Of a stretch of DNA of 32,471 nt, positions 17,210 to 25,691 are shown in pieces. The translations under genes and the position numbers were made by a program. A model generated the notes under the pieces. The model searched no databases, was not told the origin of the DNA, and saw nothing but the letters and a program-made list of their open reading frames with translations. The stretch comes from Mycobacterium sp. GTDB taxonomy: Bacteria > Actinomycetota > Actinomycetes > Mycobacteriales > Mycobacteriaceae. The number at the start of each line of letters is the position of its first letter. Positions within the stretch are counted from its first letter, which is position 1. The stretch is from assembly GCF_002863225.1 (NCBI RefSeq), contig NZ_PKEK01000105.1:1-32471 (forward strand), given 5' to 3'.

Positions 17210-18178
17210 ATGTCCAACGACGATGTAGTGCGCTGCGTGGTCACCGGTGCCAGCGGGTACATCGGTCGCCAGCTGATCCCGCGGCTGCTAGACGCCGGAT
17301 ACGCGGTTCGCGCGCTCGCCCGCACGCCGAGCAAGTTGCAGGACGCGGCATGGCACTCCGAGGTCGAAATTGTCCGCGGTGATCTCACCGACCCCGATTC
17401 GCTGACGACTGCTTTCGACGGTGCCAGCGTGGTGTACTACCTAGTGCACTCGATGGGGTCATCGCGCGATTTTGTCGAGACCGAAAGACGTTCAGCGCAG
17501 AACGTTGTCAAAGCGGCCCGCGAAGCGGGCGTGGGCCGCATCGTGTATCTGTCGGGCCTGCACCCTGACGGCGCCCTGTCCGCGCATCTAGCCTCCCGCC
17601 AGGCAGTGGGCGACATCCTGATCGAATCCGGTATTCCGACCGTGGTGTTGCAGGCCGGCATCGTCATCGGCGCTGGATCCGCGTCGTTCGAGATGATCCG
17701 GCATTTGACGGACCGGCTGCCGGTGATGACGACCCCGAAGTGGGTCCGCAACCGCATACAACCCATCGCCGTCGACGATGTGGTGCACTACCTGCGCGAG
17801 GCCGCGACAGCTCCAGTTCCCGGAGCGCGGACCTGGGATATCGGTGGTCCCGATGTGCTGGAATACGCCGACGCCATGCAGGTGTACGCCGAGGTTGCGG
17901 GTCTGCGCAAACGGGTGATCGTCGCGTTGCCGCTCCTGACTCCCTCGATCGCGAGCTGGTGGGTGGGTCTGGTGACGCCCATTCCGTCGGGACTGGCCCG
18001 TCCACTCGTTGAGTCTCTGGAGTATGACGCGGTGGCCCGGGAGCATGACATCGACGCCGTCATCGGCCCGCCCGCAGCGGGACTGACCGCCTACCGCGAA
18101 TCGGTGATCGACGCGCTCGGCGCAGACCACCGCGGGGGGAAACGTCTGGCCCGGTGGGAGTCCGCCCCGCAACTGTGA
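17210..18178 (+). CDS. NAD(P)H-binding atypical SDR/epimerase-like protein
   Basis: The 322-residue protein opens with a nucleotide-binding motif CVVTGASGYIGRQLIPRLLDAG (TGASGYIG at 12-19) followed by the NmrA/atypical-SDR features VRALAR, GDLTDPDSL, VVYYLVHSMG and RIVYLSGL. The C-terminal part (after ~180) is specific to actinobacterial homologues and contains a hydrophobic region (LPLLTPSIASWWVGLVTPIP). It probably uses NAD(P) to modify or sense a quinone- or lipid-type molecule; the substrate is unknown. A weak SigF-like pair (GTTT at 17175, 16 bp, GGGCAC) precedes the ATG at 17210. It is a stand-alone gene, convergent with the metallopeptidase gene. Confidence 0.85.
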   Translation: MSNDDVVRCVVTGASGYIGRQLIPRLLDAGYAVRALARTPSKLQDAAWHSEVEIVRGDLTDPDSLTTAFDGASVVYYLVHSMGSSRDFVETERRSAQNVVKAAREAGVGRIVYLSGLHPDGALSAHLASRQAVGDILIESGIPTVVLQAGIVIGAGSASFEMIRHLTDRLPVMTTPKWVRNRIQPIAVDDVVHYLREAATAPVPGARTWDIGGPDVLEYADAMQVYAEVAGLRKRVIVALPLLTPSIASWWVGLVTPIPSGLARPLVESLEYDAVAREHDIDAVIGPPAAGLTAYRESVIDALGADHRGGKRLARWESAPQL

Positions 18179-18261
18179 ACCGCTGACGTCGTTCGCGATG
18201 CGCAGCTGCGAAGTGCGCGGGAGTCAACGTCATTCGGTGCGCGGCGCTAGTCTCGGTTCGG

Positions 18262-19311
18262 TTAGGCCGCCGCGGCCAGTTGCCGCGGGGGGTTGGCCTG
18301 CTCGTCGATGACGGCGTGAATGAAACGCATCTTGTTTTGCACAGCTGACGGCAACACGAACGGGTAGAGGTCGTCTTTGCCCATCGAGCGGTTGACCATG
18401 TTGAGCGCCCAGGCCAGCGGCAGCCACATGGCGATCATGGTGTCGAAGCCACGGCGGCCCACGAAGCGACGCTCGTAGGTCCCCGCGGCGGAGGCGAAGC
18501 TGAAGGCGGCTGCTGTATCGAGGGTGTCGCGGATGTGAAGGTAGTGGGCGAAGGTCTCGGCCCAATCTTCGGCGGCGTGCATGGTGGCGTAGGACGAAAT
18601 GTGTTCGCGCTGCCACCCGTGCGGCGGGCCTTGACCGTAGTGCCGGTCCAAGGCGGTCTGATAGTCGGCATTGGGATCACCGAATAGCGCATGAAATTGC
18701 GCCAGATTCATCGGGGACGGCTCGATAAGACGATAAAAGTAGTAGTGGCCGATCTCGTGGCGACAGTGACCCAGTAGCGTGCGGTACGGCTCGTCCATCT
18801 CCACGCGCAGTTGCTCGCGGTGTACGTCGTCACTCTCGGCGAGGTCCAACGTGATAATTCCGCCGGCGTGGCCGGTAACGACTTTCTGCTCAGCGCTGGA
18901 CAGCAGGTCGAACGCCAGCCCGAAGTCGGGGTCCGCGACTCGGTCCAAGATGGGCAGCCGTAGCTCCCGCAATTCGACGATCAGGCGCCGTTTGGCCTTC
19001 TCGGCGGCCGCGAAGGCAGCCAGCGCGGCGCGGTCTGCATCACACGGACGGGTTCGAGTCAACGCGCACGATTGACACAGCTGACGGACCGTGCGCACCG
19101 GAACCAGCCAGTTGCACTGCGCGACATGGCGATTAGCGCACCACTCGTACTGGTCGGCCGCAACGGTGCCCGGTGCGGCCGTGTATCCGTCCCCGATCAC
19201 CAGCAGCGCCATCTCGTCGAGGGAAAAGCCGAGCCGCCCACCACACGCCAGGCACGCCGAGTTCTCGAAAGCCAGCCGCTGCCCGCAATTAGGGCAGATG
19301 AAATCGCGCAT
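18262..19311 (-). CDS. Zinc-ribbon metallopeptidase (Peptidase_Mx type)
   Basis: The 349-residue protein has an N-terminal zinc-ribbon region with CPNCG (Cys6, Cys9) and CLACGG (Cys20, Cys23), a further Cys58/Cys66/Cys79/Cys82 cluster (CQSC), and a gluzincin-like HEIGHYYF motif (His185, Glu186, His189), with EDWAETFAHYLH downstream supplying a probable third zinc ligand. This matches the family described as zinc-ribbon plus putative zinc-binding metallopeptidase; its substrate is not known. No signal peptide is visible, so it should be cytoplasmic. The ATG follows a GAGAGGA-like sequence. The next minus-strand gene upstream (STAS fusion) is 213 bp away; cotranscription is possible. Confidence 0.85.
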   Translation of the reverse strand: MRDFICPNCGQRLAFENSACLACGGRLGFSLDEMALLVIGDGYTAAPGTVAADQYEWCANRHVAQCNWLVPVRTVRQLCQSCALTRTRPCDADRAALAAFAAAEKAKRRLIVELRELRLPILDRVADPDFGLAFDLLSSAEQKVVTGHAGGIITLDLAESDDVHREQLRVEMDEPYRTLLGHCRHEIGHYYFYRLIEPSPMNLAQFHALFGDPNADYQTALDRHYGQGPPHGWQREHISSYATMHAAEDWAETFAHYLHIRDTLDTAAAFSFASAAGTYERRFVGRRGFDTMIAMWLPLAWALNMVNRSMGKDDLYPFVLPSAVQNKMRFIHAVIDEQANPPRQLAAAA

Positions 19312-19524
19312 GGCCCCAGTCCTCTCGCTGTGTGGGGAGCTACGGGCCGCCCGCTCGCTGTTGCTTCAGCACCGTGCCGCGGTAGACAGTGCCCTCGTCG
19401 GCGGTCGGCCAAACATCCAAAGCAGCCGAGCGCTTGCCTTTTTCGAGCGAACGGCTGTATCCGTCTTGGGTGGGCGGAAACCTCAACCGCCGGGGTCGCG
19501 AAAAGTCGGGCCTCGCGAGCGCGA

Positions 19525-20376
19525 TCAGCCGGTGGTTCGCCGACGCTCAGATATGTCCGTCGGACGCACCGGCCAGGCTCGCGCCAGTTCAGCGGTCACG
19601 ATGGCCGGGTGATCATTCATCGGCTCGAGCAACAGTCCCGACCAGATGTCGCCGAGAGAGACGTGGGCGATTGACTGGACGTGGTGACGCAGCACGGCCC
19701 GCGCCATCTGGTCTCGGTACAGCTCACTGCCGAGCTGTCCCGGTTTCGGATAGACAACCCATGCGAGGCGGCCGTCGCGGGCGGCGGTGTAGGCCGCACC
19801 CAGCAATCCGAGATGTCGGCGCCGCGTCACGAATCCCAGGACCACGTCCGCGCGCTCGGGATCCACCTGCTCGGTCCCGAGAAACAGCGAGACGAGTTGG
19901 GCCGGTGCATTGATGAACGACACGCGATGCTCCGGGTGGATGCGCAGCCGCCGCAAGAGCTCGGCAGGGACGGTCAGCGCCGCATCCACCGTGGGATAGA
20001 GCGTGACGGCCTCGCGCAAGTCGGTCAGTTGCGCAAGTTTGGCCGTGATTGCCTGGTCGCTGACCAACCGTACATCTATTCCGCGACGCCGACAGCCCGC
20101 CGCCTGCTGCGCTACCGCCAAGAGCGCGCCGGTCGCGACGAAGCTCATGTCGCGTATGTCGATGACGAGCGGACCGGGGGCATTGGTGGCTGCGGCGGTG
20201 GTGGCCAACAGTGTGCGCCACGCATCGAAATTGCTGCTATCGAGTTCGCCGACGGCGTGCACGACGAATGCTGAGCCGACTCGTTGAATGTCGGCCTGCA
20301 ACGATGTCGGTCGCCCACGTCGGTCAGTGGCGCGCGCCTCGGACAGCGGCTCGAAGGTCGAATGGGATGACGTCAC
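19525..20376 (-). CDS. STAS domain fused to DUF3052-like domain
   Basis: The 283-residue protein begins with a disordered 28-residue tail, then a STAS domain (about 28-140: FVVHAVGELDSSNFDAWRTL, VIDIRDMSFVATGALLAVAQ). The usual switch position reads FVATGAL, with threonine instead of the canonical serine. The second half (about 145-265: RVSFINAPAQLVSLF, RADVVLGFVTRRRHL, GRLAWVVYPKPGQLGSEL) has the strand order and WVxYPKxG signature of DUF3052-like proteins, whose role is unknown. I infer a partner-switching input joined to an unknown output. A TATAAT-like -10 lies 120 bp upstream. No kinase or sigma gene is adjacent. Confidence 0.75.
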   Translation of the reverse strand: MTSSHSTFEPLSEARATDRRGRPTSLQADIQRVGSAFVVHAVGELDSSNFDAWRTLLATTAAATNAPGPLVIDIRDMSFVATGALLAVAQQAAGCRRRGIDVRLVSDQAITAKLAQLTDLREAVTLYPTVDAALTVPAELLRRLRIHPEHRVSFINAPAQLVSLFLGTEQVDPERADVVLGFVTRRRHLGLLGAAYTAARDGRLAWVVYPKPGQLGSELYRDQMARAVLRHHVQSIAHVSLGDIWSGLLLEPMNDHPAIVTAELARAWPVRPTDISERRRTTG

Positions 20377-21052
20377 ACGTACTCCCGAGCTGGCGGCGCT
20401 GGTGCGCGCCGGACGATCATTGCCCTGACGGCTGAAGGCAGACGGTGCTCCGTCCGTGATAGCAAAGTTCGGCCTGGCACGGACTGGAATCGGTCAATAT
20501 TATAAGAGGCTTAGCGGATTGCCGGCCCCGACCGACGTGCCTGATGCGCGACAGAGCGCGATCGGATTGACGGGTCGGCGGGCCGGACGCCGCCGATAGC
20601 TTGCGCCTTACGTCCCTCACAAGCATTTTGAGTCCCCTCCACACCGCCTCGGGGCAAAGCGTTGACCTGGCATTCATTCCGGTCGATGTTGCACGTGGTC
20701 ACGGAACAGGTAGCCGAGTTCTACGAGCGGGACACCACCGGACCACTATGCCCGATCACGGCGCGAATCGCTGACGAATCCTGGTGGCGGAGGGGTGCAC
20801 GCTCGGCGGTCCAGATGGACACGGAGGGTGTCTGTGATGAACTGTGCCCGCTACAGCGGCGTGGTGCCGTAGCCCTCGATATCGGTTGTGCCGTACGCAA
20901 TGACGTCGCCTTCGTCCAACTCGGCGGGTTTGCGAGATTGAACCGGTTCACGCTGGGCACCTACGGTGATCTTATGGCCGTGCCGCCCAGCGATCCGCGA
21001 GAGGTGTTCGTCTCTGCCGGGGCGGGGGTGTCCATGAGCGCTCCCACATCTC
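20377..21052. other. Long stretch without supported gene
   Basis: About 675 bp between the STAS fusion and the MscS fragment. A 138-codon plus-strand ORF (20662-21078) and smaller minus-strand ORFs show no recognisable motif, and their composition does not settle the matter. The first 150 bp contains an AT-rich island (20495-20510), otherwise rare here. This may be decayed coding sequence. Confidence 0.45.
20499..20504 (-). promoter_or_regulatory. TATAAT-like -10 of the STAS-fusion gene
   Basis: TATAAT on the minus strand, about 120 bp before the start at 20376. No good -35 at 17 bp, which mycobacterial promoters often lack. Confidence 0.35.
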
Positions 21053-21436
21053 TGTGGCCGGCGCGACCAGACCTTTGACCGACACATCAAGAACGTCGGC
21101 GACGCGGACGATGCCCCAGATCGCGATCAGCACAATCAACACCCATTGGATGACCGATGCAACTGCCTGGCGGTGCTTGGAGGACTCGGAGCGGACCAGG
21201 GCATCGAGCAGGTACGTGATTTGGCCGCTCACCCAGGTCACAAACCGGACCGCCAGCGCCGCGGCGACCATCATCATGACCACCCGCAGACCGCGCGTGA
21301 TGATCCATTGGCCGAGCTCGTCGTGCCAGAAATCGTGCCAGCGCTGCTCAGTACTGGTCGCAATAGTGTTGGTTGCATGATCATCAGATCCATTGATGTC
21401 TTCGGCGAGACTGGCCGACGGAGTTACTCCGCTCAC
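21053..21436 (-). pseudogene. Truncated MscS-channel paralogue
   Basis: The minus-strand frame (GTG start at 21436, ORF open to 20972) is closely similar to residues 31-135 of the intact channel at 8643: RWHDFWHDELGQWIITRGLR, VVMMMVAAALAVRFVTWVSG, SSKHRQAVASVIQWVLIVL and VADVLDVSVKGLVAPAT. It ends just before the pore helix and continues with unrelated sequence (EMWERSWTPPP). Seven residues present in the intact copy (EEFVESD) are cleanly missing between QITYLLD and ALVRSE. The pore and cytoplasmic domains are gone, so it cannot form a channel; a dominant interfering role is conceivable but unsupported. Confidence 0.8.
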
Positions 21437-21618
21437 ATGCGGTGCACGACCTGGTAGAACGACGTAGCACTCGGCGCGTTCGTCTGCACACTTTGCGTTT
21501 CAACAACGTTGCCTGACGTACCCGCATTACCGCAACTTGGTTGTGCTGCGGCGTGTCCACGACGAAGGCCTCTCTCACAGGTCGACGGACTTTGCTGCTC
21601 TCAGCTTTTGCTCCGCGT

Positions 21619-21644
21619 GCTTAAGCGTCACTGTTGTCGGGTAT
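21619..21644 (+). promoter_or_regulatory. SigF-type promoter of small ANTAR gene
   Basis: GCTT (21619-21622), 16-bp spacer, GGGTAT (21639-21644, perfect -10). The predicted start near 21651 gives a leader of about 130 nt that carries the hairpins described next. Confidence 0.5.
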
Positions 21645-21664
21645 CACCTCGCAGCAGGGCCTCA

Positions 21665-21745
21665 GCGGCGAAGGATGTTGCTTGACATCCACCTTTCGCA
21701 TTTCGCCGCTCGAGGCTCTGCGCGCACCCTCAGCAGTAGGGCTGA
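21665..21745 (+). promoter_or_regulatory. Hairpin-rich leader of the ANTAR mRNA
   Basis: GCGGCGAA (21665-21672) pairs with TTCGCCGC (21702-21709) and encloses GGATGT-TGCTTG-ACATCC (21673-21690), a 6-bp stem with a hexaloop. A second small hairpin, TCAGC-AGTAGG-GCTGA (21730-21745), also has a hexaloop. ANTAR proteins are known to bind paired hexaloop hairpins (A at loop position 1, G at 4); here loop 2 has A1 but neither has G4. Autoregulation is therefore only a hypothesis. Confidence 0.35.
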
Positions 21746-21780
21746 ACGAGCATTAATGTACGACGCATCAGGATGTCCGA

Positions 21781-22050
21781 ATGAACCGGTACGACAACAG
21801 CTCTCGGCGGGTCATCGACCTCGCAGTAGGGGTACTAATCGGGCTACGCGGTTGCGACCAAGACACGGCGTTCGCCGAATTGACCGCCGAGGTTCAACGA
21901 ACCGGTATTGGCGTCGGCACCGTAGCGAGTGAGCTCGTGGCACTGGCCAGTGGCACGACCGACACCACTCACGCCGCCGAACTCGACGCGTGGACCACCC
22001 TGATTCGGCAGCGCCGCTTGGCCGAGCAGTCTCGGCCGCTACCGCAGTAG
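21781..22050 (+). CDS. Small stand-alone ANTAR-domain protein
   Basis: The 89-residue protein is almost only an ANTAR domain: RRVIDLAVGVLIGLRGCDQD then TAFAELTAEVQRTGIGVGTVASELV, the three-helix pattern with the conserved alanine and glycine of the first helix and the LxxVAxxLV-type last helix. ANTAR domains bind nascent RNA hairpins to stop premature termination. There is no sensor or receiver domain, so it would be constitutive or act with a partner. The ATG at 21781 is preceded by AGGA. A SigF-like promoter and structured leader precede it, and a strong hairpin follows at 22097. It is one of only two undamaged ANTAR genes in the window. Confidence 0.75.
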   Translation: MNRYDNSSRRVIDLAVGVLIGLRGCDQDTAFAELTAEVQRTGIGVGTVASELVALASGTTDTTHAAELDAWTTLIRQRRLAEQSRPLPQ

Positions 22051-22096
22051 GGGTCGTCGGCGCGGACAACGTTGACCGCTGCTCGGTACCGCCGCA

Positions 22097-22131
22097 CTTC
22101 GGGCAGGTGCGTGTCAAGCACCTGCCCGAAG
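22097..22131. terminator. Bidirectional hairpin terminator
   Basis: CTTCGGGCAGGTGC and GCACCTGCCCGAAG form a perfect 14-bp stem with a 7-base loop between the convergent ANTAR and CsbD-like genes. It is the strongest hairpin in the window. Confidence 0.8.
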
Positions 22132-22147
22132 TCGTGGCCGGACAGCG

Positions 22148-22378
22148 TTATTGAGAGGCTTCTTGACGTGCCTCAGCGGCGTCTTCGGCGCCCCGCGCGG
22201 CCTCGGCTTCGGCTTCCTTCTTCGCTGCGTCGCGGGCAGCGTCGGCCTTGTCCTGCTGGGCGCGGCCTTCTTCGCGTAGGTCTTCGTTGTCGAGTGCTAC
22301 GCCGCCTGCTTCTTTGGCCTTGCCTTTGACGTCCTCGACGACACCCTTGATGGCCTCTTTGGGTCCGCTATCGCTCAC
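22148..22378 (-). CDS. CsbD-like / microaggregate-binding-protein-like
   Basis: The 76-residue protein is highly charged and low in complexity: MSDSGPKEAIKGVVEDVKGK then AKEAGGVALDN, followed by a long Ala/Glu/Lys/Asp helix (AARDAAKKEAEAEAARGAED). The first 35 residues match CsbD-type stress proteins, and mycobacterial relatives are called microaggregate-binding protein 1. The function is unknown; expression under general stress is usual. The GTG start at 22378 has AAAGGAG 7 nt upstream, and a GGGTAC SigF-like -10 lies on the minus strand at 22420-22425. Confidence 0.75.
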   Translation of the reverse strand: MSDSGPKEAIKGVVEDVKGKAKEAGGVALDNEDLREEGRAQQDKADAARDAAKKEAEAEAARGAEDAAEARQEASQ

Positions 22379-22419
22379 CGCTGCGCTCCTTTCGTTTGTT
22401 TGGCATCGGCACGGGGTCT

Positions 22420-22425
22420 GTACCC
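22420..22425 (-). promoter_or_regulatory. SigF-like -10 of the CsbD-like gene
   Basis: GGGTAC on the minus strand, 42 bp before the GTG start. The -35 (GTGG at 16 bp) is poor. Fits the stress type of the gene. Confidence 0.35.
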
Positions 22426-22690
22426 ATTAGCGCCCAGGCGTCCACATCGACGCGACGTGTCTCACGCATTTATCAGAAGCCGCTCTTTGCAGCCCACTCA
22501 GTCATCCCAGCTTCGAGGCGGCGAGCCGGCGCGCGGTGCCGCGGCCTCTGCAGCTCAAGCAAACCAGTGCGTGTTTTCGTGCCGCAACGGGTACTTTCCG
22601 CATCGCAGAACGCGCAGTACCCCCGCCACGGACCCGAAGCCATCTGCCCGTACAACACCGGCAGCTGGCCGACTCGAACACTAGGCAGCG

Positions 22691-23390
22691 ATGAGTGCGA
22701 CGTTGTACGCCGGGATCGGCGGGATCTGTGACAGCGCAATGCAACACGCGTGTGCCGACGGGGCGGCACTCGCGGTGTTGAGCCTCAGCGCCAAAATCGC
22801 GAACTGATTTATGCCTCGACAGCGTGGCGCAGCGTTTCGATGAACTGCAATACACCATCGGGGAGGGCCCTTTTTTACGCCTATCTCGACGACAGCCCAC
22901 AGTTTTATCCAAAGCTCGCTAGCACGGTGTCGCCGTCGCGGTGGCCAACATTCGCCGCCGACGCTACCGAGATGGGAGCGCATGCGTTATTCGCGTTCCC
23001 CATCCCCGACGGTCAGCAACCACTGGGTGTGCTGGAGCTCTACCGCCGCAGCACAGCCTCGATACCGTTCAATGCGCCGCGGTAGAGGGGTGCGCGCAGA
23101 TGATCGCTGATCGACTGTTGTCGAACTGGAACGACCACGTGTCCCGTTTCGGCGACGTCACTTACGCGCTGAACGCCGTCGCCGCCACCCACGACGCACG
23201 CGTCGCTGAGCCCGCTAACCCGTTCACCCGCACGCAGATCCACGTAGCCGGCGCGATGATCGCGGTCCAGCTTCGGGTCAGCGCGGACGAGGGCGTCGAC
23301 CGACTACGTGCGTTCGCCTTCGCAACCGGTCGCCGCCTTTGCTCCGTCGCCGCCGACGTCATCGCCCGCCGCCTCTCTTTGCACCACTAA
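22691..23390 (+). pseudogene. GAF-ANTAR regulator, multiply frameshifted
   Basis: Starts ATG 22691 with MSATLYAGIGGICDSAMQHA and CADGAALAVLSLSAKIAN, then TGA at 22805. The GAF domain continues in other frames: QRFDELQYTIGEGP; after about 22870, YAYLDDSPQFYPKLASTVSP and GAHALFAFPIPDGQQPLGVL to LELYRRS; after about 23060, TVQCAAVEGCAQMIADRLLS. The ANTAR part (IHVAGAMIAVQLRVSADEGV, DRLRAFAFATGRRLCSVAAD) runs to a TAA at 23388. At least three frame changes mean no functional product. Its C-terminus is paralogous to the remnant at 16162-16470. Confidence 0.85.
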
Positions 23391-23562
23391 GACAGTCTTA
23401 CTAACCATCAAGGCCGACCGCTGCGTCGCGTTGTCACGTGGCTGCAGGCTCAGCGCATCCAGCGCGGTCCTTGTGCCTTGCCGGTCGTCAATCGCGGCGA
23501 CTCCAATGCCCGTGTGGAATGTCCTGTCAGGTACGCGCCGAGGTGGATCCGACTGCGAGCGC

Positions 23563-24084
23563 ATGCTTGAGCAGGTCGAACCTGACGTAAGTGCTGATTT
23601 AGGCCCGACGCCATCCCAAGCGTTGCATAGTGCAATACTTTGCGATGTGGCAGATCTTGATCGCGATGAACTTTCGGAATTTCTGAGCGCTGTGCGCAGT
23701 TTGGCGCTGCTGGCGGAACGTAGCGCCGAGCAGGTCGGGTTGACGCTGGCACAGATGCGAGTGCTGTTCACGGTCTCCGACCTTGGTCGTGGTTCGTGTT
23801 CAGCGGTGGCTGCCCGGTTGCATGTCAGTGTGTCGTCAGTGACCCGGCTCATCGCGCGGCCGACCATGACCGAATTAGTCTCGCGAACAGTCAGTCCGAC
23901 CAACGCATCCGCCGTCAACTTAGAGCTGACCGGCGAGGGTGCTTCGATCGTGCAGCGGGTCACGGTGCACCGCGAACAAATCCTGCGCACCGCTCTTGCC
24001 GACGTGGATGCGCAGTCACGAACTGTCGCCGCATCGGTGCTGGCGCAGATGACCGAACGGATCAGCGCGGCGGTGACGTCATGA
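23563..24084 (+). CDS. MarR-family transcriptional regulator
   Basis: The 173-residue protein has the winged-helix layout of MarR regulators: helix LSEFLSAVRSLALLAERSAE, GLTLAQMRVLFTVSDLG, recognition region CSAVAARLHVSVSSVTRLI, then the wing TELVSRTVSPTNASAVNLEL with LTGEG. The linker reading IARPTM instead of the usual DRLxxAG may weaken the recognition helix. The start is uncertain: ATG 23563 has no clear ribosome site, and GTG 23647 would give 145 residues, nearer the family norm. It ends in an ATGA overlap with the ClC gene, so it likely controls that channel in response to a small ligand or acid/chloride stress. Confidence 0.8.
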   Translation: MLEQVEPDVSADLGPTPSQALHSAILCDVADLDRDELSEFLSAVRSLALLAERSAEQVGLTLAQMRVLFTVSDLGRGSCSAVAARLHVSVSSVTRLIARPTMTELVSRTVSPTNASAVNLELTGEGASIVQRVTVHREQILRTALADVDAQSRTVAASVLAQMTERISAAVTS

Positions 24085-25691
24085 CCGGGCGGCTATCAGA
24101 CTTCGCAGTGGATCGCCGGATGCTGCTTACGACAGCGCTGGCCCTGCCTATCGGCGCCCTCTCAGCGGGCGCGGCGTGGTGTCTGCTGCGTCTGATCGCC
24201 GTGGTGACCAATCTGGTGTTCTACCAACGCTTCAGCCTCGATTTATCAGCACCGGGAGCCCAACACCATCCGTGGTGGCTGGTGTTGGGGGCGCCGATCG
24301 CCGGAGGCCTGATCGTTGGTGTGATGGCGCGGTTCGGGTCGGAGAAGATCCGCGGCCACGGTATGCCCGAGGCGATCGAGGCCATCCTAATCCGGGGCAG
24401 CCGCATCGAACCGAAAGTCGCACTGCTCAAGCCGATTTCGGCGGCGATCAGCATGGGCACCGGCGGCCCGTTCGGCGCCGAGGGACCCATTATCATGACC
24501 GGCGGAGCGCTAGGTTCCATTCTTGCGCAGCATCTGCACCTGACCGCTGATGAACGCAAAATTCTGCTGGTCGCCGGCGCGGCGGGTGGTATGGCCGCAA
24601 CCTTTAACTCGCCGCTGGCGTCGATTCTGCTCGCGGTCGAGCTGCTGCTGTTCGAGTGGCGCCCGCGCAGTCTGGTGCCGGTGGCGACATCCGTCGTCGT
24701 CGCCACCGTGGTCCGAGGGTTCATCTTGGGTCATGATCCGGTGTTTCCGGTTACTGAGCACGTCACCGAGATCGCCTGGCCCACCGATGTTTTGGCTGTG
24801 GCGATCGGACTGTGCGGCGCCGCGGTCGGCATCGTTGCGACGCGGCTAGTGTACCTGGCCGAAGACGGATTCTCGCGTCTGCCGATCCACTGGATGTGGT
24901 GGCCGGCCATCGGGGGCCTTCTCATCGGAGCAGGCGGGCTGGTCCAGCCTCGCGCGCTCGGGGTCGGCTACGACGTCATCGACGCCCTACTCACAGGTCA
25001 GGCTGGCCTGTCGCTCATCATCGGCATCCTCGTCGTCAAGACTGCGATCTGGTCGCTGTCGCTCGGGTCAGGGACCTCAGGCGGAGTACTCGCTCCGGTG
25101 TTCATGATCGGCGGAGCTGTGGGAGCTCTCGTCGGACAGGCACTCCCCACCGTGTTTCCCGGCTTTTGGGCGATCCTGGGCCTGGCCGCGGTGGTCGGCG
25201 GCGTGCTGCGCTCACCGCTGACCGGCATCGTATTCACCCTTGAGCTGACCCACGCCTGGCCGGCGCTGCTCCCCGTGGTCATCGCCTCAATCAGCGGCTA
25301 CGCCGTCTCGGTGCTGGTCCTCGACCGCTCCATCCTGACCGAGAAGATCGCTCGACGCGGTCTTCACCTGACCAGCGACTACACCACCGATCCGCTGGAA
25401 ACGTTCTTCGTCAAAAACGTGGTACGCCATGGCCTGCCGCTGGCCCCAATGCTTGGCGAGGTCTCCACAGAGGACACCCTGCGACACGCAGCCAACGTCT
25501 TCGCTGAGACCGGCGGCGGCCCACTGCGTGTGCACGGCCGCGACGACGAGACGCTCGGTTACATCCTCATCCAAGACATCCTGGTGGCCCGCCTGCACGA
25601 CCTCACCGAAGCGACCGATCGCTCGCGGTATCTGAATACCTTCACCCGCAGAACGCCACCAGTACGCTCCCCACAGCGCGGTGCCGATTGA
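24081..25691 (+). CDS. ClC-family chloride channel/antiporter
   Basis: The 536-residue membrane protein has about ten or more hydrophobic helices and the ClC ion-pathway motifs: GHGMPEAIE (92-100, in the place of GSGIP), FGAEGPIIMTGG with gating Glu134 (in the place of GREGP), and GSGTSGGVLAPVFMIGG (in the place of GGxFxP). It moves chloride, possibly in exchange for protons. A C-terminal soluble part of ~120 residues includes PLAPMLGEVSTEDTLRHAAN and could be a reduced CBS-like domain. The start ATG overlaps the MarR stop (ATGA), so the pair is a regulated operon. The gene is fully open, unlike the GAF-ANTAR gene upstream. Confidence 0.93.
   Translation: MTGRLSDFAVDRRMLLTTALALPIGALSAGAAWCLLRLIAVVTNLVFYQRFSLDLSAPGAQHHPWWLVLGAPIAGGLIVGVMARFGSEKIRGHGMPEAIEAILIRGSRIEPKVALLKPISAAISMGTGGPFGAEGPIIMTGGALGSILAQHLHLTADERKILLVAGAAGGMAATFNSPLASILLAVELLLFEWRPRSLVPVATSVVVATVVRGFILGHDPVFPVTEHVTEIAWPTDVLAVAIGLCGAAVGIVATRLVYLAEDGFSRLPIHWMWWPAIGGLLIGAGGLVQPRALGVGYDVIDALLTGQAGLSLIIGILVVKTAIWSLSLGSGTSGGVLAPVFMIGGAVGALVGQALPTVFPGFWAILGLAAVVGGVLRSPLTGIVFTLELTHAWPALLPVVIASISGYAVSVLVLDRSILTEKIARRGLHLTSDYTTDPLETFFVKNVVRHGLPLAPMLGEVSTEDTLRHAANVFAETGGGPLRVHGRDDETLGYILIQDILVARLHDLTEATDRSRYLNTFTRRTPPVRSPQRGAD

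Noticed and set aside
20662..21078. 138-codon plus-strand ORF
   Set aside because: No recognisable motif, and it runs into the antisense of the MscS remnant; kept only as part of a stretch without supported gene.
21812..22117. Minus-strand ORF beginning with a zinc-ribbon-like MTRTCPKCGGT
   Set aside because: The CxxC arises from the terminator hairpin sequence, no second CxxC pair of suitable form follows, and it lies antisense to the ANTAR gene.
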